Positions 18,534 through 27,263 of a stretch of DNA of 64,000 nt are shown here, piece after piece. The stretch's first letter is position 1. Each line of letters begins with the position of its first letter. This DNA comes from Paludisphaera borealis (GTDB lineage Bacteria > Planctomycetota > Planctomycetia > Isosphaerales > Isosphaeraceae), in the NCBI RefSeq assembly GCF_001956985.1, contig NZ_CP019082.1:4960001-5024000 (forward strand), in the 5' to 3' direction. Below the pieces are notes generated by a model, which was not told the DNA's origin, ran no database searches, and saw nothing but the letters and a program-made list of their open reading frames with translations. Made by a program: the position numbers and the translations under genes.

Positions 18534-20204
18534 TTATGCGCCACGCTGTCGCCTCAGCTTGTATTTCAGGCCGGTGACGAAGAAGCAGGCGCCGGCGACG
18601 ACCCCGAAGATGATCGGGGCGTAGCGAGGATACCAGGCCATGGGGAAGACGGCCAGGAAGACGGCGGCGGCCTGGAAGTAGTAGAAGCCCGAGAGGATGC
18701 CGGCCTTGGTCATGAACAGCATGCCGTTGGTCACGGCGATCATCGGCGAGAGCGAGAGGACCGGCAGGCCGAGGAGCCATTCGACGAGGAAGACCAGGTT
18801 GATCGCGACGATTCCCGAGCCCCAGATATGGGCGAGCTGGCGCTCGACGAAGCTGATCGGCCCTCCCTTCCTGCGGAGGCTCCAGAAGAACGCGGCCCAC
18901 GCGCCCAGGCCCACGGTGAACAGCAACACGTAGGGTAGGCGATCCGTCACGCCGGCCAGGTGCAGGGCGTTGGTCACGCCGAAGAAGAAGAGCAGGGCGA
19001 CGCTGTGGTAGATCCAGAGTTGGCCCCAGTTCTCGAGGACGGCCGCGTGGTGGCTCTCGCCCAGGAGGCGGCTCGCCAGGGCGCGGAGGCTCATCGAACG
19101 GGCGCTCACGGGCTCGTCGCGGAGGAACGCTTCGAGGTCGTCGGCGAGGGCCCCGGCGGTCGGGTAGCGCAGCTCGGGCTGCTTCTGGAGGCATCGCAGC
19201 GCGATCATCTCCAGGTCCGGGCTCACGCCGGGGTTCAGCACGCGCGGCGGGACCGGGTCGTGTTCGAGGACCAACAGGATGGTCTCGATCGGGCTGGCGG
19301 CCTGGAACGGCGGCCGCCCCGTCAGCATCTGGTAGAGGATCGCCCCCAGGCTGTACACGTCGCACGCCGGCCCGAGCGGCGTCCGCCGCGCGTCGCGAGC
19401 TTGCTCCGGAGGCATGTAGCCCGGCGTCCCCAGGATCGCGCCGGTGGGCGTGAGCGAAAGATCGCCGTCGAGATCGAGCCGCTTGGCCAGGCCGAAATCG
19501 CTGACGTAGGGGTGGCCGCCGCGATCGAGGAGGATGTTCGACGGCTTCAGATCTCGATGGAGGACGCCTTGCTCGTGCGCGTATTGGATCGCCCGGCAGA
19601 TGGGAACCAAGAGCCGGGCCGCCTCGGACTCGGGCATCGGGCCTTCCGCCAGCCGGCTCGCCAGGGTCGTCCCCTCGACGTACTGCATCGTGAAGTACGG
19701 CTGGCCCGCGTGGTCGCCCACCCGGAACACCGGCACGATGTGCGGATGTGCGAGGTGCGACGCGGCCGTCGCCTCGGCGCGGAACCGCTCGACGTCGCGC
19801 GGCGACGAGCCCAGCCCGCGCAGCAGCCGCTTCAGCGCCACGATCCGATCTCGACCCGGCTCGCGGGCGCGAAACACGACCCCCATGCCCCCCTGGCCCA
19901 GCTCGTCGAGCAGCAGGTACTCCCCGAAGCGGCCCAACTCATCATGGTCGTCGACTTCCTCAATTCGTGGTTCGGGTCGGTCGGCGAAGGCGAGCGTCTC
20001 GGCGACCCAGATCGTCGCCCAGAGCGACCGCAGCTCGTCGGCGATGCGCGGGTGACTCTGGGCGAGGGTCTCGACGTCCGGCTCCTCGCCCTGTCGCGCG
20101 GCGGCGCAGAGTGAATCGATCAGCCCGACCAGGAGCGCAGCGTCGGCGTCGTCGATGGGCGGCGGCTCGATCGCGGAAGACCGGGGGCGTTCGGGCTGGG
20201 TCAT
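18534..20204 (-). CDS. Membrane Ser/Thr protein kinase (PknB-like) with six-helix C-terminus
   Basis: A Hanks-type kinase domain spans about 93-365: glycine loop GQGGMG (103-108), catalytic lysine K125 in VALKR, HRDLKPSN (217-224), DFG (236-238) and GTPGYMPPEQA. Residues 1-90 form an alpha-helical leader seen in many planctomycete kinases. After residue 395 come about six transmembrane helices (398-416, 424-441, 463-481, 487-500, 505-522, 528-546) and no external sensor domain. It starts 22 bases after the sigma factor gene on the same strand, a pairing typical of planctomycete ECF/kinase signalling. Confidence 0.87.
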   Translation of the reverse strand: MTQPERPRSSAIEPPPIDDADAALLVGLIDSLCAAARQGEEPDVETLAQSHPRIADELRSLWATIWVAETLAFADRPEPRIEEVDDHDELGRFGEYLLLDELGQGGMGVVFRAREPGRDRIVALKRLLRGLGSSPRDVERFRAEATAASHLAHPHIVPVFRVGDHAGQPYFTMQYVEGTTLASRLAEGPMPESEAARLLVPICRAIQYAHEQGVLHRDLKPSNILLDRGGHPYVSDFGLAKRLDLDGDLSLTPTGAILGTPGYMPPEQARDARRTPLGPACDVYSLGAILYQMLTGRPPFQAASPIETILLVLEHDPVPPRVLNPGVSPDLEMIALRCLQKQPELRYPTAGALADDLEAFLRDEPVSARSMSLRALASRLLGESHHAAVLENWGQLWIYHSVALLFFFGVTNALHLAGVTDRLPYVLLFTVGLGAWAAFFWSLRRKGGPISFVERQLAHIWGSGIVAINLVFLVEWLLGLPVLSLSPMIAVTNGMLFMTKAGILSGFYYFQAAAVFLAVFPMAWYPRYAPIIFGVVAGACFFVTGLKYKLRRQRGA

Positions 20205-20226
20205 GGAGGAGTTCTCGCCGGGGCGG

Positions 20227-20850
20227 TCAGCAGAGGGAAGGGGCTTCGCCGAGGATTCCGCGAAGCCGCCGGAGGGCCCGGAGGTGCCGCATGCCCGTCG
20301 CGGCCTCGCTCAACCCCAGCACCTGCGCGGCCTCGCCGTTGGCGAGCTGCTCGAAGTGGCGGAGGAGGATGATCTCGCGATCCGCGTCGTCGAGGAGGTC
20401 GATCGCCTCGCGGAACCGCTTCCTCAGCTCGTCGCGCAGGGCCTCGGCCGCCGGGGTGAGCGCGGGGTCTCTCAGGTCAGCGGCCAGTTCGAAGGACGAG
20501 CGGTCGGCAAACGCCACGGCGGGCCGCTCGCGGTCGAGGCTGCGCTTATCCGCGCCCCGGTGGCGGCGATGGGCGTCGATCACATGATCGCGCGCGATTT
20601 GACGGAGCCAGAGATGGAACGGCATGCGGGGGTCGCGGAGGTAGTCGCCCAGCCGCTGGCTGGCTCGCAAGAGCACGTCCTGCACGACGTCGCTGGCGTC
20701 GACCCGCCGGCCGAGCGTGCGGTCGAGGCGGGCGTCGATCATCCGCCGGAGGGCAGGGCGGTGACGCTCCCACAGCTCGTCGACCGCGCAGGGGTCGGCC
20801 CGCTCGACCTGCTCCAGGAGCCGCTGCGTCTCGATCGCGTCCGGCCACAT
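20227..20850 (-). CDS. ECF sigma factor paired with a Ser/Thr kinase
   Basis: The 207-residue sigma-70-like protein has region 2 (DASDVVQDVLLRASQRLGDY, FHLWLRQIARDHVIDAHR) and region 4 (LLDDADREIILLRHFEQLAN, then GEAAQVLGLSEAATGMRHLRAL). It is the first gene of a minus-strand unit and directly precedes the kinase gene. In other planctomycetes such factors are controlled by phosphorylation from the partner kinase rather than by an anti-sigma; that is inference here. Confidence 0.85.
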   Translation of the reverse strand: MWPDAIETQRLLEQVERADPCAVDELWERHRPALRRMIDARLDRTLGRRVDASDVVQDVLLRASQRLGDYLRDPRMPFHLWLRQIARDHVIDAHRRHRGADKRSLDRERPAVAFADRSSFELAADLRDPALTPAAEALRDELRKRFREAIDLLDDADREIILLRHFEQLANGEAAQVLGLSEAATGMRHLRALRRLRGILGEAPSLC

Positions 20851-21051
20851 CGTCGACTACCTCGGTCGGGAAGAGCTGCGGTCTCACCCCGCCAGTATAG
20901 CGGCCTTCCGCCACTCGGCGTAGGACCGGCCTCACAGAGGCCAGCCACAAACTTGAGCTGTCCTGTTAATCCCGGACCTCTCCCTGCGGTTGAGAGTTTG
21001 TCGCGTGCCAATCGACGATTCAAATGGCCGACATCCTCGAAGGAGATCGCA

Positions 21052-21465
21052 ATGTACACCGTTCAAGCCTATCTCGCGTACCTGTTCATCAGCGTGACCG
21101 TGACGGTCTGGGTCGCCCGGACCCTGGCCCGCAACGGTCGAGTGTTTCTCATCGACACGTTCCACCAAAACGTGGAAGTGGCCGACGCCGTGAACAATTT
21201 GCTCGTCGTCGGGTTTTACCTGCTCAACGTCGGCTACGTCGCGCTGGCCCTGAAGTACGGCGACCGCCCGGTCGACCTCGCCGGCGCCATCGAGACGATC
21301 AGCACCAAGGTGGGTTGCGTCCTGCTATTCCTGGGAGCGATGCACTTTTTCAACCTCTACGTCTTCGCCCGGATGCGGCGTCGGGCGCTGTTGAAGAACC
21401 AGAAGCCCCCAGTACGGGCCGAGCAGTTCATCACGCCGGACCCGGCCGTCGTCGCGCTCGACTGA
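21052..21465 (+). CDS. Small integral membrane protein, 137 aa
   Basis: The protein has three hydrophobic segments (about 5-25, 50-68 and 85-105) and a polar C-terminal tail. The start is set by AAGGAGA 6-7 bases before the ATG. The motif TFHQNVEVADAVNNLLVVGFY lies between helices 1 and 2. I do not know the family, but it sits 60 bases before the DCC thiol-oxidoreductase gene and probably belongs to the same operon. A role in electron transfer or membrane redox with that neighbour is speculation. Confidence 0.7.
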   Translation: MYTVQAYLAYLFISVTVTVWVARTLARNGRVFLIDTFHQNVEVADAVNNLLVVGFYLLNVGYVALALKYGDRPVDLAGAIETISTKVGCVLLFLGAMHFFNLYVFARMRRRALLKNQKPPVRAEQFITPDPAVVALD

Positions 21466-21525
21466 ACAATCACCCCCGGCCAGGGCGGCCGTCGACCGGT
21501 CGGCCGCCCACTTGGAGACATCCCG

Positions 21526-22020
21526 ATGGAGAAACTTTATGTTCTTTACGACGCTGACTGCGGCCTTTGCAGTTGGGCCCGGCGCTGGATCATCCAGCAG
21601 CCGGCGTTTCTGCCGCTCCGTTTCATCCCGGCCGGGTCGGACACGGCCGCGCGGCTGTTCCCGGGCCTCAGCCGGCCGGACGAGCCCAAGCAAGAGCTGG
21701 TGGTCGTCGGCGACGACGGCGCGGTTTATCGTAATGAGAACGCCTGGATCATGTGCCTGTACGCGCTGGAGGAGTATCGCGAATGGGCCGTGCGCCTGGC
21801 GCATCCGCTGCTCCGGCCGCTCGCCCGGGAAGGGTTCGCGCTCCTCTCGCGGCAGCGGCCGCGGATCTCGCGGTGGTTGAGCCTCGCCAGCGAGGTCGAG
21901 ATCGCCGACACGCTCGGCCACGTCCACGCGCCGTCGTGCGCCCGGACGCCGTCCGACGTCTTTGATTCCACCGCCGGCTCGTCTCCGCGCGGGTTCGTCG
22001 AAATCGACGCGAGCCCCTGA
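21526..22020 (+). CDS. DCC family thiol-disulfide oxidoreductase-like protein (DUF393)
   Basis: The defining DxxCxxC motif is present at the N-terminus in LYVLYDADCGLCSWARRW (C13, C16). The core matches DUF393, with QELVVVGDDGAVYRNENAWI as the strand-helix pair and a conserved arginine-rich helix near SRQRPRISRWL. Proteins of this family have a thioredoxin-like fold and are named for predicted thiol-disulfide exchange; few have been tested. The length of 164 is slightly more than usual owing to a polar tail after residue 135. Confidence 0.8.
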   Translation: MEKLYVLYDADCGLCSWARRWIIQQPAFLPLRFIPAGSDTAARLFPGLSRPDEPKQELVVVGDDGAVYRNENAWIMCLYALEEYREWAVRLAHPLLRPLAREGFALLSRQRPRISRWLSLASEVEIADTLGHVHAPSCARTPSDVFDSTAGSSPRGFVEIDASP

Positions 22021-22039
22021 CGCGGTCGGGGGGGCGACG

Positions 22040-22082
22040 GTTACATTCTGTTACAGTTCTGCCTTCATCGCTTCTTTACAAT
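22040..22082 (+). promoter_or_regulatory. Candidate response-regulator box and promoter of the CotH/two-component operon
   Basis: Tandem repeats GTTACATTCT (22040-22049) and GTTACAGTTCT (22050-22060) give GTTAC-N5-GTTAC. This is like the CpxR box (GTAAA-N5-GTAAA) and the 11-base repeat pitch of PhoB boxes. A -10 hexamer TACAAT lies at 22077-22082; 17 bases upstream there is no -35 match, and the repeats cover that spot. This layout fits activation by an OmpR-family regulator, and one is encoded in the operon that follows. Confidence 0.5.
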
Positions 22083-22142
22083 CAGCGTGACGACCGAAAC
22101 CGTGGAACGACGTTGCGTCGCAATCCTTTCTCAGGTGCCGCC

Positions 22143-24341
22143 ATGCCGAGAACGACTCTGGGGATTTTTCTGTTGGTGATCGCGGGGGTGCTGATCGGCC
22201 TCGCCGCCATCGGCGTGATCGACGATCCGGGCGCCTTCGAGGCGTCTCCGGCGCTGGCACAAGGGCCGCCGCCGGGCCCCGGCGGGCCTCCCGGCTTCGG
22301 CGGTCCCGGCTTCGGCCCCGGCATGTTCCTGGCGCCGACGGTGGTCAAGGAGGCCGACGCCGACGAGGACGGCAAGCTCTCGCCCGAGGAAGCCGGCAAG
22401 GCCGCCGAGAAGTTCATTCGCGACGCCGACAAGGACAAGAAGGGCTCGATCGACGCCGACGCGCTCGGCCGCGCGGTGAATCGGCGGATGCCGCCGCCTC
22501 CTCCGGGCTTCGGTCCTGAAGAACCGTCCGACGAGTTCGGACCGGGGACGTTCATGGCGCCGGGGATCGTCGAGGCCGCCGACGCGAACAAGGACGGCCG
22601 ACTCTCGCCCGAGGAGGCCGCCAAGGCCGCTGAGAAATTCGTCCGCGACGCCGACGCGGACAAGAAAGGCGGGCTCGACGCCGACGCGCTGGCGAAGGCC
22701 ATGAGCCAGCGGATGGGCCCGCCGCCGGGCTTCGGCGGTCCGGGAGGTCCGGGAGGCAAGGAGAAGAAGCTCGTCAAGGCGTTCGACAAGGACGGCGACG
22801 GCCGCTTGAACCTGGCCGAGCGGGTGGCGGCCCGCGAGTCGTTGAAGAAGGACAAGGCCGCTGGCGGCGGCCGTCGCGGCTTCGGCCCTCCTCCGGGATT
22901 CGGCGGCGGTAAGGAAGAGCCCGTGAAGCCCGGTCCACGCATCGCGCCCGGCGACGTCGCGACGTACTCCGGCAAGCCGCTTTACGACCCGACCATCGTC
23001 CGCACCCTGTTCCTGGACTTCGACGACAAGGGGTGGGAGGGGGAGATGGCCGACTTCTATAAATCCGACGTCGAGATTCCGGCCACGCTCACCGTCGACG
23101 GCCGCAAGCTGCCGGGCGTGGGCGTCCACTTCCGCGGCATGTCGTCGTTCTTCACCGTCAAAGAAGGGCACAAACGGTCGTTGAACGTCTCGCTCGACTT
23201 CGTGAACCCGGACCAGAAGCTCGACGGCTACAAGACGCTCAACCTCCTCAACGCGCATGAGGATTCGAGTTTCCTGCATACGATTCTCTATTCCGAGATC
23301 GCCCGTAACTACCTACCGACGCCCAAGGCCAACTTCGTCCGGGTCGTTATCGACGGCGAGAGCTGGGGGCTGTACACCAACGTCCAGCAGTTCGACAAGC
23401 AATTCCTCGCCGAGAACTTCGGGACCGATAAGGGCGCGCGTTGGAAGGTTCCGGGCAACCCCGGCGCCGACGGCGGGCTTCGCTACCTTGGCGACGACCT
23501 CAAGGAGTATGAAAGCCGGTTCGAGCTGAAATCGCCCAGCGTCAAGGGGAAGGGTAAGGACGACTGGAAGGCCCTCATCGATCTGTGCCGGACTCTCAAT
23601 CAGACTCCGCCCGACAAGCTGGAAGCCGCTCTGGGTCCGATCCTCGACGTCGACGGCGTGCTCTGGTTTCTGGCCGTCGAGAACGTGCTCGTCAACGGCG
23701 ACGGCTACTGGACACGCGCCAGCGACTACAGCATTTACCGAGATCCCAAAGGCAAGTTCCACGTCGTGCCACACGACATGAACGAGACCTTCCAGCCCGC
23801 CATGATGTTCGGCCCTCCAGGAGGCCCCGGTGGGCGTGGCGGGCGGGGTGGACGCCCCGGCGGCGGTCCTGGTGGTCCTGGCTTCGGCCCCGGCGGTCCC
23901 GGCGGTGGTCCTGGCGGGCGTCCTGGCGGTCCTGGCGGCATGGGGGCCGCGGGGGTCGATCTTGATCCGCTGGTCGGGCTCGACAACGAGCGTACCCCGC
24001 TTCGAAGCAAGCTGCTGGCCGTGCCCGCGTTGAAGGCTCGTTATCTTAGCCATGTCAAGACGATCGCCGAGACCTGGCTCGACTGGAAGACGCTCGGGCC
24101 GATCGTCGAACGCTATCGGGCGCTGATCGAGAAGGAGATCGAGGCCGACACGCGCAAGCTGTCGTCCCTCGCCGCGTTCCAGAAATCGGTGGCCGAGGCC
24201 GACGAGCCTGCGCCCGCACCCGGAGCCGGCCCCGGTCGAGGACGTCGCGAACTGAGCCTGAAGGCGTTCGCCGACGGCCGCAGGCGCGCTCTGCTCGACA
24301 ACGCGGAGATCAAGAAAGCCAAGGCCGACGAGCCGAAGTGA
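22143..24341 (+). CDS. Exported CotH-like kinase protein with EF-hand repeats
   Basis: This 732-residue protein starts with a signal or anchor helix (about 5-25). Five EF-hand-like calcium motifs follow: DADEDGKLSPEE, DADKDKKGSIDAD, DANKDGRLSPEE, DADADKKGGLDAD and DKDGDGRLNLAE, separated by Pro/Gly-rich linkers. The CotH domain runs from about residue 285, with GVGVHFRGMSSF, KTLNLLNAHED and the probable metal/ATP site VVPHDMNETF. A glycine/proline-rich loop of about 45 residues (about 560-605) interrupts it. CotH of Bacillus phosphorylates spore coat proteins. It heads an operon with DUF4956 and a two-component system. Confidence 0.87.
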   Translation: MPRTTLGIFLLVIAGVLIGLAAIGVIDDPGAFEASPALAQGPPPGPGGPPGFGGPGFGPGMFLAPTVVKEADADEDGKLSPEEAGKAAEKFIRDADKDKKGSIDADALGRAVNRRMPPPPPGFGPEEPSDEFGPGTFMAPGIVEAADANKDGRLSPEEAAKAAEKFVRDADADKKGGLDADALAKAMSQRMGPPPGFGGPGGPGGKEKKLVKAFDKDGDGRLNLAERVAARESLKKDKAAGGGRRGFGPPPGFGGGKEEPVKPGPRIAPGDVATYSGKPLYDPTIVRTLFLDFDDKGWEGEMADFYKSDVEIPATLTVDGRKLPGVGVHFRGMSSFFTVKEGHKRSLNVSLDFVNPDQKLDGYKTLNLLNAHEDSSFLHTILYSEIARNYLPTPKANFVRVVIDGESWGLYTNVQQFDKQFLAENFGTDKGARWKVPGNPGADGGLRYLGDDLKEYESRFELKSPSVKGKGKDDWKALIDLCRTLNQTPPDKLEAALGPILDVDGVLWFLAVENVLVNGDGYWTRASDYSIYRDPKGKFHVVPHDMNETFQPAMMFGPPGGPGGRGGRGGRPGGGPGGPGFGPGGPGGGPGGRPGGPGGMGAAGVDLDPLVGLDNERTPLRSKLLAVPALKARYLSHVKTIAETWLDWKTLGPIVERYRALIEKEIEADTRKLSSLAAFQKSVAEADEPAPAPGAGPGRGRRELSLKAFADGRRRALLDNAEIKKAKADEPK

Positions 24342-24356
24342 ACGACAGAGACGACG

Positions 24357-24418
24357 TACGAGCCCGAAGCGCCAGCGAGTGAATCCCCATGTGAACCTCG
24401 TCGCGCGTCGGGCTCGTA
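24357..24418. repeat. Intergenic element with 11-base perfect inverted ends
   Basis: TACGAGCCCGA (24357-24367) and TCGGGCTCGTA (24408-24418) are perfect inverted repeats around a 40-base centre containing AGCGCCAGCGAGTGAATCC. From memory, the string ACGAGCCCGAAGCGC-AGCGAGTGAAT is a frequent intergenic repeat in planctomycete genomes. It sits between the CotH and DUF4956 genes and could act as an mRNA stem-loop that lowers downstream expression. Confidence 0.55.
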
Positions 24419-24456
24419 TTTCAACGGCGAACCGCACTGATACAAGGAGATTTTGA

Positions 24457-25131
24457 ATGCCGGAATGGCTCGGTGCGTCGTTGTCGAACGGTCAGGCGTC
24501 GGCTCCGTCGCTGCTGGCGTGGCGGATCGGGGCGGCGCTGGTGCTCGGCGTGGCGGTGTCGGGGATCTACCGCTGGGCGCGTCGGGGACAACTCGTCCAG
24601 ACGACGTTCCTGACGACGCTGGTGCTGTTGGCCGTGGCGATCGCGATGGCGACCCAGGTCATCGGCGACAACGTGGCGCGGGCGTTCAGCCTGGTCGGCG
24701 CCTTGTCGGTCGTCCGGTTTCGGACCGTGGTCAAGGATACGCAGGACACGGCGTTCGTGATCCTGGCGGTGGTCGTCGGCATGGCCGCGGGCGCCAACAA
24801 TCTCGCCGTGGCGCTCGTGGGCTTGGGGATCGTCGGCGTGGCGTCGTGCTTCCTCTGGCCGCATCGGCAGGGGGGCGACTGGCGCGCGACCGACTGCGTG
24901 CTCACGATTCGCGTCGCCCTGACGCCGGGGGCCCAGGCCGTGGCTGAGCAAGCCGTGGCGGCGGTCGTCTCGCGGTCGTCGCTGGTCTCGGCCGGAACGG
25001 CGCGGCAGGGCGTCTCGCTCGATTTGGTCTACCGCATCCGCCTCCGGCCCGGCCTGGCCCCGGCGCAGGTCGTGGCCGACTTGAATTCGCTGGAAGGAGT
25101 TGAGAGCGTGGAGCTGCGCCGCGCCGATTGA
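24457..25131 (+). CDS. DUF4956 membrane protein
   Basis: The 224-residue protein has three or four transmembrane helices in its first 145 residues and a cytoplasmic C-terminal domain with a ferredoxin-like strand and helix pattern. The diagnostic DUF4956 motif is GALSVVRFRTVVKDTQDTAF. An AAGGAG lies before the start. In other bacteria DUF4956 genes sit with CotH and VTC-domain polyphosphate polymerase genes; here CotH is present and no VTC gene is in the window. The stop lies 8 bases from the response-regulator start. Confidence 0.78.
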   Translation: MPEWLGASLSNGQASAPSLLAWRIGAALVLGVAVSGIYRWARRGQLVQTTFLTTLVLLAVAIAMATQVIGDNVARAFSLVGALSVVRFRTVVKDTQDTAFVILAVVVGMAAGANNLAVALVGLGIVGVASCFLWPHRQGGDWRATDCVLTIRVALTPGAQAVAEQAVAAVVSRSSLVSAGTARQGVSLDLVYRIRLRPGLAPAQVVADLNSLEGVESVELRRAD

Positions 25132-25138
25132 GGACGAG

Positions 25139-25882
25139 ATGATGACGCACGAAACGACTCCCGCCGCCGAGAAAGAGCCCCTCGCCCAGGGGGTCTCGAT
25201 CTTGCTCATCGACGACGACGTCGAGCTTTGCGAGCTGCTCCGCGAGTTCTTCGCCGGCCAGGGCGTGCGTCTGGAATCGGCGGACGACGGCCGCCGCGGC
25301 CTGAGCCTGGCGCTGGAGGGCCGGCACGACCTGGTCTTGCTCGACGGGATGCTGCCGGGCCTGGACGGCTTCGAGGTGCTTCGGCTGGTGCGGCGGCAGA
25401 GCCAGGTTCCGGTCATCATGCTGTCGGCCCGCACCGCCAAGGCCGACCGGCTCGCGGGACTCGGCGCGGGGGCCGACGACTACGTGCCGAAGCCGTTCGA
25501 CCCCGACGAACTGCTCGCCCGCGCGCGGGCCGTGCTCCGGCGCTCGGGCCGGCCGGCGCAGGCCGTCGATCGGTTGGAAGTGGACGGCATCCGGCTCATC
25601 CCCTCGGCCCGCGAGGTCTGGCGAGAAGGCGAGATCGTGCCGGTGACGACGATCGAGTACGACATCCTCGAATTCCTCATTCGCTCCGCCGGCCGGATCA
25701 TCACCCGCGACGAGCTGACCGCCGCGCTCTACCGCCGCCGCAGCTCGCCGTTCGACCGCGCCATCGACGTCCACGTCAGCCGGCTCCGCAAGAAGCTGGG
25801 CGCGTACGGAACGCGCATCCTCACGGTTCGGGGAACCGGCTACCTGTTCCGCGCCGGTCCGTCGGGCGAGGCCGAGCGATGA
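25139..25882 (+). CDS. OmpR/CpxR-type response regulator
   Basis: The receiver domain covers about 18-128 with acidic pocket IDDD, phospho-acceptor aspartate in LVLLDGMLPG (D69) and the lysine in VPKPFDPDEL. The winged-helix Trans_reg_C domain (about 145-240) ends SRLRKKLGAYGTRILTVRGTGYLF. Either of two adjacent ATG codons (25139 or 25142) may be used; GAGG lies just upstream. Its stop overlaps the kinase start by 4 bases. It is likely to bind the direct repeats at 22040-22060 that precede this operon (inference). Confidence 0.92.
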   Translation: MMTHETTPAAEKEPLAQGVSILLIDDDVELCELLREFFAGQGVRLESADDGRRGLSLALEGRHDLVLLDGMLPGLDGFEVLRLVRRQSQVPVIMLSARTAKADRLAGLGAGADDYVPKPFDPDELLARARAVLRRSGRPAQAVDRLEVDGIRLIPSAREVWREGEIVPVTTIEYDILEFLIRSAGRIITRDELTAALYRRRSSPFDRAIDVHVSRLRKKLGAYGTRILTVRGTGYLFRAGPSGEAER

Positions 25883-27198
25883 GGTCGATCTACGCCAAAC
25901 TCGTGCTCTGGGCCGTCGGCGTGTCGGTCCTCTCGCTGGTCGGATTCATCGCCACGTTCTCGTATCTGGAGGAGCCACATCCGGGGCGTCGCGGGTTCAT
26001 CAACGGGCTGATGAGCCTCCAGCTTGAAGGGGCGAGAAGGGCTCTCGCCGACGGCGGCCCTGATCGGCTCGCGGCGTACCTGAGGACGCTCAACGAGGAC
26101 TTCCGGGTCGAACACCATCTGGTCGACCGCAACGGGGTCGATCTGGTCGACGGCCGCGACCGCTCGGACGATCTGGCCCGAGCATCGAACCCCCCTCATC
26201 CCCCCGCGCCTCGCGCCAACGGCGGCCAGGCGACCAAGCTGGCGATTGACGACGGCCCCCGCCTGCTCGTCCTCATTCCTCGGCCGCCGCGGTGGACGAC
26301 GACGCTGCCGTACTACCTCTGGATCATCGTGCCGGTGCTGGGACTCCTCTACGCCCTGGCGGTCCACCTGGCGCGTCCGTTGTTGAGCTTGCGGCGGGCG
26401 GTCGACCGCTTCGGCCGGGGCGAGCTGTCGACCCGGATCGGCTCGCAGCGCCGCGACGAGATCGGCGAGCTGGCCCGCGCGTTCGACCTGATGGCGCAGC
26501 GGATCGAGTCGCTGATGGCCGCCGAGCGGCGGCTGATCCAGGACGTCTCGCACGAGCTGCGGTCGCCGTTGACCCGGCTCGGCCTGGCCGTCCGCCTGGG
26601 CCGCGACGGCGGCGACTGCCAGAAAGCCATGGATCGGATCAAGCGCGAGACCGACCGGCTCTCCAGCCTCGTCGACGAGTTGCTCCGGCTCAACTCCGCC
26701 GAGGAAGACGCGGCGTCGCGCGGCCGCGACGAGGTCCCGCTGCACGACCTGCTGCGGTCGCTGGTCGACGACTGCGCCGTCGAGGCAGACGCCAAGAGGT
26801 GCCGCCTGGAACTCCGCATCGCCGCTCCCGCCACGATCCTGGGCGACCTCGAATTGGTCCGACGGGCCGTCGAGAACGTGCTCCGCAACGCCGTCCGCCA
26901 CTCGCCCGCCGACATGCCCGTCGAGATCGACCTTCGCTCCGACGGCTCGACCGCGACGATCACGATCCGCGACCACGGCCCCGGCGTCCCCGACGACGCC
27001 CTGACCGCCGTTTTCAAGCCGTTCTTCCGGATCGAGGGGGACCGCAGCCGATCGAGCGGCGGCGTCGGCCTGGGCCTGGCCATCGCCGAACGCGCCGTGC
27101 GCCTCCACGACGGCACCATCGCCGCTGCCAACGCCCACCCGGGGCTCCAAGTCAATATTCGACTGCCCGTCGTCACAGACCGTGATTCATCTCCGTAA
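25879..27198 (+). CDS. CpxA/EnvZ-like sensor histidine kinase
   Basis: The 439-residue kinase has TM1 (about 8-28), an external domain of about 115 residues with a proline-rich stretch, TM2 (about 145-165), a HAMP domain (ARPLLSLRRAVDRFGRGELS), the phospho-acceptor H225 in QDVSHELRSPLTRL, the N box NVLRNAVRHSP, and the G boxes DHGPGVPD and GGVGLGLAIAERAV. The start ATG overlaps the regulator's TGA. The external domain is short, as in envelope-stress sensors; the ligand is unknown. Confidence 0.9.
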   Translation: MRSIYAKLVLWAVGVSVLSLVGFIATFSYLEEPHPGRRGFINGLMSLQLEGARRALADGGPDRLAAYLRTLNEDFRVEHHLVDRNGVDLVDGRDRSDDLARASNPPHPPAPRANGGQATKLAIDDGPRLLVLIPRPPRWTTTLPYYLWIIVPVLGLLYALAVHLARPLLSLRRAVDRFGRGELSTRIGSQRRDEIGELARAFDLMAQRIESLMAAERRLIQDVSHELRSPLTRLGLAVRLGRDGGDCQKAMDRIKRETDRLSSLVDELLRLNSAEEDAASRGRDEVPLHDLLRSLVDDCAVEADAKRCRLELRIAAPATILGDLELVRRAVENVLRNAVRHSPADMPVEIDLRSDGSTATITIRDHGPGVPDDALTAVFKPFFRIEGDRSRSSGGVGLGLAIAERAVRLHDGTIAAANAHPGLQVNIRLPVVTDRDSSP

Positions 27199-27263
27199 GA
27201 ATTCGTCCGAGCCTGGCCTCCTTGCGTGCCTGCAACTGGTCTTGCGGGATTCATGGAGGTTTG

